64,000 nucleotides of DNA from Flavobacterium phragmitis (GTDB taxonomy: Bacteria > Bacteroidota > Bacteroidia > Flavobacteriales > Flavobacteriaceae): positions 90,164 through 154,163 of the forward strand of contig NZ_FOMH01000010.1 in the NCBI RefSeq assembly GCF_900112575.1. The letters are read 5' to 3'. Below, piece by piece: positions 42,724 through 49,712 of this stretch. Position numbers and translations under genes: made by a program. The notes under the pieces were generated by a model that saw only the letters and a program-made list of their open reading frames with translations, did not search any database and was not told the origin of the DNA. Each line of letters starts with the position of its first letter. Position 1 is the stretch's first letter.

Positions 42724-43635
42724 CTATTTATTTTTAATTTTTTCGAGATCTTTTTCCATTAGAGCTAATCCATCGGTCAAATTATTCTCTTTAAAGTATT
42801 TTTCTAATTCTTTTAGCCTTTTGAGATTATCGTATTTAATTCCTGAATTTAATTTTCTTTGACATAACGAACATAATCTAAGAGTATGTTTATCTGTTTC
42901 AACCATGCTGTTAGTTCCATTCATAACACAATTCGCTTCAATACAATGACTAAGACCAAACATGTGACCAATTTCATGAGAGCAAATCTTTAGCAACCTC
43001 TCTAAACCTAATTTAAAATCGGCTTCTTTTTGCATTCTATACATCGAACTCACTGCTACTTTATCACTATAAGATGCCAGTCCAAAAACATAATTCCATT
43101 CCGGTTTTGGATACAAATCCTTTTCAGTTATGGCCATTAATGCAATTCTTTTTGCTGGTTTTTCTTCCTTTAAAATATCGGTCAAAATATATCCTGCCAA
43201 AAGCTGTTCTTGCCCAACATCGCCAATTCTTTTTGCTTTATTTGGAATAATATCATTGGAAACAGTTTCTAAAACTTTAGCCTCAAGCTGAAAAAAAATC
43301 TGCAAATACTGACGAACCAATTCAATCTGTTTGAGTTGTGAAGAATCAAATCTTCCAATTGGTTTCAAATAGATAATACTCTCTTCTTTAGTAGGAACAA
43401 CATGTTTTGTACGAACAAATTGTTCAAAACTCTGTCCCTTTTCTTTACGAGAAAACAACCAATCGCCATAAGCTGGTTTTCCAAGCTTGACATCATTAAC
43501 TTTAATATCTACAAAGTAAGGTTCAGGCGGTAATATTAGCTTTGAAATTGATTGTGCATTTGAATTTGGCTTTTCTTTTTTCTCAGATTGACAAGACAAG
43601 AAAATCACTACTAGTAGCAAAAGAACTTTCTTCAT
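42724..43635 (-). CDS. Archaemetzincin-family zinc metalloprotease, lipoprotein form
   Basis: A 303-residue protein with a lipoprotein signal (VIFLSC lipobox), so it acts outside the cytoplasm, unlike the cytosolic archaeal and vertebrate members. The full archaemetzincin signature is present near 222-260: HEIGHMFGLSHC, then Cx4CVM spacing, and CSLC, which together provide a catalytic zinc and a four-cysteine second zinc site. RIALMAITEKDLYPKPEWNYVFGLA near 165 is also conserved. It is followed by the cupin and preceded by a Tat-exported isomerase-like gene. The substrate is unknown. Confidence 0.92.
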   Translation of the reverse strand: MKKVLLLLVVIFLSCQSEKKEKPNSNAQSISKLILPPEPYFVDIKVNDVKLGKPAYGDWLFSRKEKGQSFEQFVRTKHVVPTKEESIIYLKPIGRFDSSQLKQIELVRQYLQIFFQLEAKVLETVSNDIIPNKAKRIGDVGQEQLLAGYILTDILKEEKPAKRIALMAITEKDLYPKPEWNYVFGLASYSDKVAVSSMYRMQKEADFKLGLERLLKICSHEIGHMFGLSHCIEANCVMNGTNSMVETDKHTLRLCSLCQRKLNSGIKYDNLKRLKELEKYFKENNLTDGLALMEKDLEKIKNK

Positions 43636-43646
43636 AAATAAAAATT

Positions 43647-44522
43647 TTATGAGAGTATATTTTTAGAGATAAAATCGCAACTCTGTTGAATCGATTGAAA
43701 AGAATCTTTCGCAAAATTATTTTCCTGTTCTACAAAAAAATGAATCATTCCAGATTGTCTTGCTTCTTCAAATAAAGGCTTAAAATCGATTGACCCTGAA
43801 CCTATTTCTGTATTTAAATCGTTGTTATTTTTGTCCTTGTCCTTGACGTGCCACATTTTAAAACGTCCCGGGTTTTCCTTGAATAATTTCAAAGGATCAT
43901 TTCCTGAATGAATTACCCAATACAAATCCAATTCGAAATAAACCAAATTTTTATCGGTTTCTTTTAACAAGATCTCATAACCCGTAATTCCATCGTGTTT
44001 TTGAAATTCAAAATCATGATTATGATAAGTGAGTTTCAAACCTGCTTTTTTGCACATTACCGCAGCTTCATTGACACGGGCAGCAATCTTTTTATAATCT
44101 TCAATATTTCTCCTAAAAGGTTCATCAATCCAAGGAATAGTTAAAAATTCGCTTTCTAGAGTTTTTGCGGCTTCTATTGATGCAATTAATTCTGATGTGT
44201 TTCCATCATACAAAAAGCTTCCTAAATTATAATGCCCGCTAACTGCTTTCAATCTATTATCATCTAAAATCTTTTTTAATTCTTTTGGAGTCAATCCCCA
44301 AAATTGGTCTTTAGTTGAAAAGCCATATGTTTCAACTGTGGTGTATCCTACCTTTGCTACTTTTTCTAAAGTTGTTTTTACATCTTTTGGAAGTTCTTTA
44401 CGAAGGGTATACAATTGAATTCCTATTTCTTTTTTTTTCATAGAAAATACTAATGTTGGCCGAGCCCAAACAGCAGTTGCGGCAAGTCCTGTGGTTACTA
44501 TAAATTTTCTTCTTGTAATCAT
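43647..44522 (-). CDS. Tat-exported sugar phosphate isomerase/epimerase-like TIM-barrel protein
   Basis: A 291-residue protein with a twin-arginine signal (MITRRKFIVTTGLAATAVWA), so it is exported folded. The xylose-isomerase-like barrel shows IGIQLYTLRKELPKD, GHYNLGSF, LTYHNHDFEF near 160, YFELDLYWVIHSGNDP near 185, WHVKDKD near 213 and FVEQENNF near 265; these histidines and acids form a metal site. The family includes secreted sugar-modifying proteins of Bacteroidota. It starts 11 bp upstream of the archaemetzincin gene in the same direction, so an operon is likely. Confidence 0.87.
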   Translation of the reverse strand: MITRRKFIVTTGLAATAVWARPTLVFSMKKKEIGIQLYTLRKELPKDVKTTLEKVAKVGYTTVETYGFSTKDQFWGLTPKELKKILDDNRLKAVSGHYNLGSFLYDGNTSELIASIEAAKTLESEFLTIPWIDEPFRRNIEDYKKIAARVNEAAVMCKKAGLKLTYHNHDFEFQKHDGITGYEILLKETDKNLVYFELDLYWVIHSGNDPLKLFKENPGRFKMWHVKDKDKNNNDLNTEIGSGSIDFKPLFEEARQSGMIHFFVEQENNFAKDSFQSIQQSCDFISKNILS

Positions 44523-44553
44523 GTGGTTAGATATATTTCAAAAAGTAAATTTA

Positions 44554-45084
44554 TTATAAAAATTGATTCTCAAAATTTTTTATAAAGTTTTGAAGTGCTG
44601 CCATCGTTTCTTCTCCTATAATTTCTCCGTCGGCATTGATTTTACCTCTAACTCCCTAAATTAAAAACTGGGTCCTATCATCAAATCTAGCTTCCAAAGT
44701 TTTCATAATTAACAAAAGCTGTTCATGTCCCATTTCGCCAGAAGCTGAAGCTGTTATCAAACCAGTCTTTTTATCTGAAAAAATTGTTGTGGAAACACAC
44801 CATTCTAAAGCATTTTTAAGACTACCAGGAAGACTGAACACATATTCTGGAGTGCAAATCAAAACACCATCTGATTGTTCTATTTTATTTCTGAATGAAA
44901 TTATTTCCTGTGGAGGATTCTCGGTATCCAAATCGGGATTAAAATGAGGAAGCGAAGCAATATTCTCAAATATTTCAACTTCAAATTCTGCTTTTAAATG
45001 ATTGGAAATGTATTGCAGAATTTTAAAATTACTGGAGTTACTTCTAGTACTTCCCGTTATGGCTAGTATTTTTGTTGAAGGCAT
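44554..45084 (-). pseudogene. NADPH-dependent FMN reductase, interrupted by in-frame TAG
   Basis: From the ATG at 45084 the frame reads 142 codons of a flavodoxin-like NAD(P)H:FMN reductase: ILAITGSTRSNSSN near the N-terminus, ICTPEYVFSLPGSLKNALEW near 75 and GLITASASGEMGHEQLL near 107. A TAG at 44656-44658 then stops it, but the same frame continues with GVRGKINADGEIIGEET to a TAA at 44554-44556, giving the usual family length of 176. The stop probably replaces glutamine (CAG to TAG) or serine. The catalytic core is present, so the shortened protein might still fold. Sequencing error is possible. Confidence 0.8.
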
Positions 45085-45175
45085 TGTTATAAAATATAAA
45101 TAGTATTTCTAAAGCGATACTTTAAAAATACTATTTATTTGTCAATGTAAATCTGAAACGAAATATAAAATAGTT

Positions 45176-45538
45176 TTATCTGCCCGTTCCAGAGTTTACA
45201 CCTGCTAAATTTTTTGAATCAACTGACTGTGGAGGAAATTTTTGTTTTTCATTATGCCATAAATAGATTTTTCCTTCTTTATTGACATACATATAATCAT
45301 ACTTCCAATACGATGGCCCTGCAAGCCCCGAATCATCATTATGCTCTTTTGTAAAAACCTGATCTGCATAAAGAAGTATTTCATTATCCTGATCATCATG
45401 AAGTATTCTTACAGGAGGCCCCCAGTTCTTGATTAATTTCTGCTTGGTCTCTCCAAGCCATTTTTCATTGGTTTTATTGGTATTGGAACAGGAAATCTGC
45501 AAAACTGCAATAACGAGTAATAGTAAAGTTTTTTTCAT
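45176..45538 (-). CDS. Hypothetical lipoprotein, SmpA/OmlA-like repeat region
   Basis: A 120-residue protein with a lipoprotein signal (VLQISC lipobox). The mature part WLGETKQKLIKNWGPPVRILHD and EILLYADQVF resembles the small BamE/SmpA-type fold pattern (G-x-T-x2-x-L-x3-WGxP), but too short to assign a role. The tail NSGTGR is glycine/serine-rich. I start at MKKTLLL, two codons after an upstream TTG. Unlinked to the neighbours on either side. Confidence 0.6.
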   Translation of the reverse strand: MKKTLLLLVIAVLQISCSNTNKTNEKWLGETKQKLIKNWGPPVRILHDDQDNEILLYADQVFTKEHNDDSGLAGPSYWKYDYMYVNKEGKIYLWHNEKQKFPPQSVDSKNLAGVNSGTGR

Positions 45539-45729
45539 AAGCAAGTCTGGTAGTTTTTGGTTTTAGTGGTAAATTCTTATAAATTTAACACTATTCTATC
45601 AAATAAACCCACTTAAACTTTAATTAAACATTAAATCCGATAAAGTGCGCGATTTATTCGATGAAATGCACAGATTAATATAAAAATCTTATAACATACT
45701 GACAAAAAGCGACTTATAAATCTTTAAAA

Positions 45730-45756
45730 TTGACAAAAATTAACTTTGTATCTTTG
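45730..45756 (+). promoter_or_regulatory. trmD promoter: TTG - 16 bp - TATCTTTG
   Basis: A -33 TTG at 45730-45732 and -7 TATCTTTG at 45749-45756, 26 bp before the trmD ATG. The spacing equals that of the fur promoter. Confidence 0.65.
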
Positions 45757-45782
45757 CCGACAAGAAAACTATTGAATCGAAA

Positions 45783-46463
45783 ATGCGAATTGACATTATT
45801 ACTCTTTTACCTGAATTATTAAGAAGCCCATTTGAAGCTTCGATTATGAAACGTGCCATTGATAAAGGCTTGGTCGAAGTTCATTTTCATAACCTACGCG
45901 ATTATAGCACTAATCGCCAGAAAAGTGTTGACGATTATCCTTTTGGTGGTGGAGCTGGAATGGTTATGACAATTCAGCCTATTGACGACTGTATTACACA
46001 TTTGAAAAGCCAGCGTGAATACGACGAAATTATCTATATGTCGCCTGATGGAGAAACTCTAAATCAGAAAATCGCCAATAAAATGTCGATGTATGAAAAC
46101 ATTATTATTTTGTGCGGGCATTACAAAGGTGTTGACCAAAGAGTTAGAGATCATTTTATTACCAAAGAGATTTCGATTGGCGATTATGTTTTATCTGGAG
46201 GAGAGTTGGGAGCAATTGTATTATCAGATGCTTTAATTCGCTTAATTCCTGGCGTTTTAAGTGATGAAACTTCCGCTTTAACCGATAGTTTTCAAGACAA
46301 TTTATTATCAGGGCCAATCTACACAAGACCTGCAGATTACAAAGGCTGGAAAGTCCCAGAAGTTTTGACAAGCGGACATGCTGCAAAAATTGATAAATGG
46401 CGCGAAGATATGGCGTATGAACATACTAAAAATAGACGCCCAGATTTGCTGGAAGGTCATTAA
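45783..46463 (+). CDS. trmD: tRNA (guanine-37-N1)-methyltransferase
   Basis: A 226-residue SPOUT enzyme of normal length. It methylates G37 next to the anticodon using SAM. MRIDIITLLPELL at the start, VDDYPFGGGAGMVMTIQPI near 58, YMSPDGETLNQ near 87, ILCGHYKGVDQRV near 112, SIGDYVLSGGELGAIVLSDALIRLIPGVL near 132 and GPIYTRPADYKG near 180 are the trefoil-knot motifs. Followed by a CAGTCTCAGT palindrome and rplS, the usual trmD-rplS pairing. Confidence 0.97.
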   Translation: MRIDIITLLPELLRSPFEASIMKRAIDKGLVEVHFHNLRDYSTNRQKSVDDYPFGGGAGMVMTIQPIDDCITHLKSQREYDEIIYMSPDGETLNQKIANKMSMYENIIILCGHYKGVDQRVRDHFITKEISIGDYVLSGGELGAIVLSDALIRLIPGVLSDETSALTDSFQDNLLSGPIYTRPADYKGWKVPEVLTSGHAAKIDKWREDMAYEHTKNRRPDLLEGH

Positions 46464-46466
46464 TAA

Positions 46467-46528
46467 AGTATTCAGTCTCAGTTATCAGTTTGCAGCTGAG
46501 ACTGAATACTGTGACCGAGACTGAATAC
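46467..46528. repeat. CAGTCTCAGT-type inverted repeat, copy 3
   Basis: Perfect 15-bp arms AGTATTCAGTCTCAG (46467-46481) and CTGAGACTGAATACT (46496-46510), then a second CCGAGACTGAATACTA at 46513-46528. It follows trmD by 4 bp and may act as its terminator. Confidence 0.8.
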
Positions 46529-46612
46529 TAAACTAACTCTCATTTTATCAGCATTTTAAAAAATTGGAATTTGGACTCGAGCGATAGCGAACAGACGAAG
46601 TAATTTTAAAAA

Positions 46613-46643
46613 TTTGGAATTTTATTTTTTTTACTTACATTTG
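46613..46643 (+). promoter_or_regulatory. rplS promoter: TTTG - 19 bp - TACATTTG
   Basis: A -33 TTTG at 46613-46616 and a -7 TACATTTG at 46636-46643 give a classic Bacteroidota promoter, 72 bp before the rplS start. rplS thus has its own promoter apart from trmD. Confidence 0.7.
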
Positions 46644-46650
46644 CACCCGA

Positions 46651-46705
46651 ATTTGACCAACCTCTGGCGAGATCCGTGAATGTTGATCTAATATAAAACC
46701 ATAAT
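46651..46705 (+). ncRNA. Probable L19 ribosomal-protein leader
   Basis: Between the promoter and rplS the transcript can pair GACCAAC (46655-46661) with GTTGATC (46682-46688; one mismatch), enclosing TCTGGCGAGATCCGTGAAT. I recall a described flavobacterial L19 leader candidate; this region has the right position and size. Such leaders bind the protein product for feedback. I could not compare it with the covariance model. Confidence 0.5.
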
Positions 46706-46715
46706 TTAAATTATC

Positions 46716-47066
46716 ATGGCAGATTTATTAAAATTCGTTCAAGACGAATTCGTTGCTAAAAAAGATTTCCCAGATTTCGGAGCTGGAGACACAATCACTG
46801 TTTTCTACGAAATTAAAGAGGGTGAAAAAACTAGAACTCAGTTTTTCAAAGGAGTTGTAATTCAAAGAAGAGGTTCTGGTGTTACAGAAACTTTTACTAT
46901 CCGTAAAATGTCTGGATCTGTTGGTGTTGAGCGTATCTTCCCAGTAAACTTACCAGCTTTACAAAAAATCGAAGTGAACAAGAAAGGTGCTGTACGTAGA
47001 GCTAGAATTTTCTACTTCAGAGAACTTACTGGTAAAAAAGCTAAGATTAAAGATAAAAGAAGATAA
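46716..47066 (+). CDS. rplS: 50S ribosomal protein L19
   Basis: A 116-residue protein. DFGAGDTITVFYEIKEGEKTRTQFFKGVVIQRRGSGVTETFTIRKMSGSVGVERIFP (residues about 20-75) is the unmistakable L19 core, with the conserved RRGSG and FTIRKMS. It binds at the 30S-50S interface. It follows trmD, as in many bacteria, and is expected to be highly expressed; the codons look regular. Confidence 0.97.
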   Translation: MADLLKFVQDEFVAKKDFPDFGAGDTITVFYEIKEGEKTRTQFFKGVVIQRRGSGVTETFTIRKMSGSVGVERIFPVNLPALQKIEVNKKGAVRRARIFYFRELTGKKAKIKDKRR

Positions 47067-47085
47067 TCATTTATCAAAATGTTAT

Positions 47086-47124
47086 AAAAAACTCGTTTCA
47101 CACTATTTGAAACGAGTTTTTTTT
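47086..47124 (+). terminator. Strong terminator after rplS
   Basis: A perfect 12-bp stem (AAACTCGTTTCA / TGAAACGAGTTT) with a 7-nt loop, followed by T residues. Confidence 0.9.
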
Positions 47125-47296
47125 ATGCCCTATTTCCAGTGAATATCAAAACCGTAATTTTTTAATACCAAAATCATCGATTTAGCAATATATCGGATAT
47201 GAAATAACAATCTGTTAATTTCGCCTTTTCTCTCGAAAACTCAACCGATTTCGTTGTGATTTTATTATATTTGCTCCGCTCATTTTGAGCCGAATA

Positions 47297-47304
47297 TATC
47301 TTTG
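47297..47304 (+). promoter_or_regulatory. idh -7 element TATCTTTG, with a second TATATTTG at 47265
   Basis: The match at 47297-47304 lies 44 bp before the ATG; TTTG at 47269-47272 may be its -33 element or part of the second match at 47265-47272. Two overlapping promoters are possible. Confidence 0.45.
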
Positions 47305-47347
47305 CCATCGTTAACTCCTGACGATACGATTATAAAAAAAAAAGAAA

Positions 47348-49567
47348 ATGACAAAATCAAAAATTTTTTACACCTTAACTGATGAGGCGCCGTTATTGGC
47401 AACTTACTCTTTGTTACCAATTGTTCAAGCATTTACAGCTACAGCTGGAATTGAAATCGAAACCAGAGATATTTCGCTGGCAGGAAGAATTCTATCAAAT
47501 TTCCCAGAATCTTTGACTGATGCTCAAAAAACTGGAGATGCATTGGCAGAATTAGGTCAATTAGCAACTCAGCCAGAAGCGAACATTATTAAATTACCAA
47601 ACATTTCAGCATCTGTACCTCAATTAAAAGCAGCAATTGCTGAATTACAATCGCACGGATACAACGTACCAAATTTCCCAGAAGATCCACAAAATGATGC
47701 TGAAAAGGAAATTAAAGCTAAATATGCAAAAGTTTTAGGTTCTGCTGTAAACCCAGTTTTACGTGAAGGAAACTCTGACCGTAGAGCTCCAAGAGCAGTT
47801 AAAAACTTTGCAAAAGCAAATCCACACTCAATGGGTGCTTGGTCTGCTGACTCAAAAACTAAAGTAGCTTCTATGTCAGGCGGTGATTTTTACGGAAGTG
47901 AAAAATCATTAACTGTTGCTGAAGCAAATGATGTAAAAATTGAATTTGTTGCTAAAGACGGAACTACAACTGTTCTTAAAGCAAGTACTCCGCTAAAAGC
48001 TGGAGAAATCATTGACAGCTCTGTTTTAAGCGTAAGCAAATTAAAAGCTTTTGCTGCCGATGTAATTGCTGAAGCTAAAGCTGCAGGAGTTTTACTTTCT
48101 GTACACTTAAAAGCTACAATGATGAAAGTTTCTGACCCAATTATCTTTGGCGCTATCGTTGAAGTATATTTTGCAGATGTTTTCAAAAAATACGCTTCTT
48201 TATTCGCTGAATTAAACGTTGACACAAGAAACGGTTTAGGTGATATCTACGCTAAAATTGCTGGAAGACCTGAGCAGGCAGAAGTTGAAGCTGCTATCGA
48301 TCAAGCAATCGCAAACGGGCCAGCTTTGGCAATGGTGAATTCTGATAAAGGAATCACAAACTTACACGTTCCTTCAGATGTAATTGTTGATGCTTCTATG
48401 CCAGCAATGATTCGTACTTCTGGACAAATGTGGAATAAAGAAGGAAAAGCACAAGATACATTTGCTGTTATTCCAGATCGCTCATATGCTGGAGTTTATA
48501 CTGCAACTATCGATTTCTGTAAAAAACACGGTGCTTTTGATCCTAAAACCATGGGAAGTGTTCCAAACGTTGGATTAATGGCTCAAAAAGCAGAAGAATA
48601 CGGATCTCACGACAAAACTTTCCAAATGAAAGCAGACGGAGTTGTTCGTGTTGTGGATGCAAACGGAACTGTTTTAATGGAACAAAACGTTGAAGCAAAC
48701 GATATTTTCAGAATGTGCCAGGCGAAAGACGCTCCTATTCAGGACTGGGTTAAATTGGCTGTAAACAGAGCTCGTTTATCTGATACTCCTGCTGTTTTCT
48801 GGTTAGATGAAAACAGAGCACACGATAGAGAATTAATTGTAAAAGTTCAAAAATACCTTAAAGATTACGATACTACAAACCTAGATATCCGTATTTTAAA
48901 CCCAGTTGCTGCAACTGAATTTACTTTAGACAGAATCATCAAAGGTTTAGATACTATTTCTGTAACTGGAAACGTTTTACGTGACTACCTAACAGATTTA
49001 TTCCCAATCTTAGAATTAGGAACTTCTGCAAAAATGTTATCTATCGTCCCTTTAATGAATGGTGGTGGATTGTTTGAAACTGGTGCTGGAGGTTCTGCTC
49101 CAAAACACGTTGAGCAATTTACAGAAGAAGGATATTTACGTTGGGATTCATTAGGAGAGTTTTTAGCTCTTGGTGCATCTTTAGAGCATTTAGGACAAAC
49201 TTTAGACAATGCTAAAGCAATTGTTTTATCTGAAACTTTAGACCAAGCCAACGATAAATTCTTGGCTAACGATAAATCTCCAGCTCGTAAAGTGGGACAG
49301 ATTGACAACCGTGGTTCTCACTTCTATTTAGCATTCTACTGGGCTCAAGCTTTAGCAGCTCAAACTAAAGATGCTGAATTGAAAGCAATCTTCACTCCAA
49401 TTGCTGCAGAATTTGAAGCTAACGAAGCTAAAATCGATGCTGAATTAATTGGCGCTCAAGGAAAAGCTCAAAACATTGGCGGTTACTACCAGCCAACTCC
49501 GGAGTTAGTGAGCAAAGCAATGCGTCCTAGCGAAACATTCAACGCTATTATTGCAAAAATTAAATAA
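47348..49567 (+). CDS. icd: NADP-dependent isocitrate dehydrogenase, monomeric type
   Basis: A 739-residue protein, the size of the monomeric (type II) enzyme and about twice that of the dimeric one. IFYTLTDEAPLLATYSLLPIVQAF at the N-terminus, NSDRRAPRAVKNFAKANPHSMG near 140, SVHLKATMMKVSDPIIFG near 250, LNVDTRNGLGDIYAKI near 288 and DNRGSHFYLAFYWAQALAAQ near 650 are characteristic. It converts isocitrate to 2-oxoglutarate with NADP in the TCA cycle. It is monocistronic, with a terminator. Confidence 0.95.
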   Translation: MTKSKIFYTLTDEAPLLATYSLLPIVQAFTATAGIEIETRDISLAGRILSNFPESLTDAQKTGDALAELGQLATQPEANIIKLPNISASVPQLKAAIAELQSHGYNVPNFPEDPQNDAEKEIKAKYAKVLGSAVNPVLREGNSDRRAPRAVKNFAKANPHSMGAWSADSKTKVASMSGGDFYGSEKSLTVAEANDVKIEFVAKDGTTTVLKASTPLKAGEIIDSSVLSVSKLKAFAADVIAEAKAAGVLLSVHLKATMMKVSDPIIFGAIVEVYFADVFKKYASLFAELNVDTRNGLGDIYAKIAGRPEQAEVEAAIDQAIANGPALAMVNSDKGITNLHVPSDVIVDASMPAMIRTSGQMWNKEGKAQDTFAVIPDRSYAGVYTATIDFCKKHGAFDPKTMGSVPNVGLMAQKAEEYGSHDKTFQMKADGVVRVVDANGTVLMEQNVEANDIFRMCQAKDAPIQDWVKLAVNRARLSDTPAVFWLDENRAHDRELIVKVQKYLKDYDTTNLDIRILNPVAATEFTLDRIIKGLDTISVTGNVLRDYLTDLFPILELGTSAKMLSIVPLMNGGGLFETGAGGSAPKHVEQFTEEGYLRWDSLGEFLALGASLEHLGQTLDNAKAIVLSETLDQANDKFLANDKSPARKVGQIDNRGSHFYLAFYWAQALAAQTKDAELKAIFTPIAAEFEANEAKIDAELIGAQGKAQNIGGYYQPTPELVSKAMRPSETFNAIIAKIK

Positions 49568-49601
49568 TTCAAACGCACTGACGTTTTTAAGAATAAACAG
49601 G

Positions 49602-49637
49602 AAAAGGGCAACTCTAAAGGTTGTCCTTTTTTTATCT
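49602..49637 (+). terminator. Terminator after the isocitrate dehydrogenase gene
   Basis: An 11-bp stem (AAAAGGGCAAC / GTTGTCCTTTT, one G-U pair) with a 7-nt loop and a T-run. Confidence 0.85.
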
Positions 49638-49712
49638 TAACTTATGTTTAACAGTAGTTTCGAAAAAATATTTAGCGAGAATTGATTATCTATGTAAATC
49701 AAAATCAATGCA

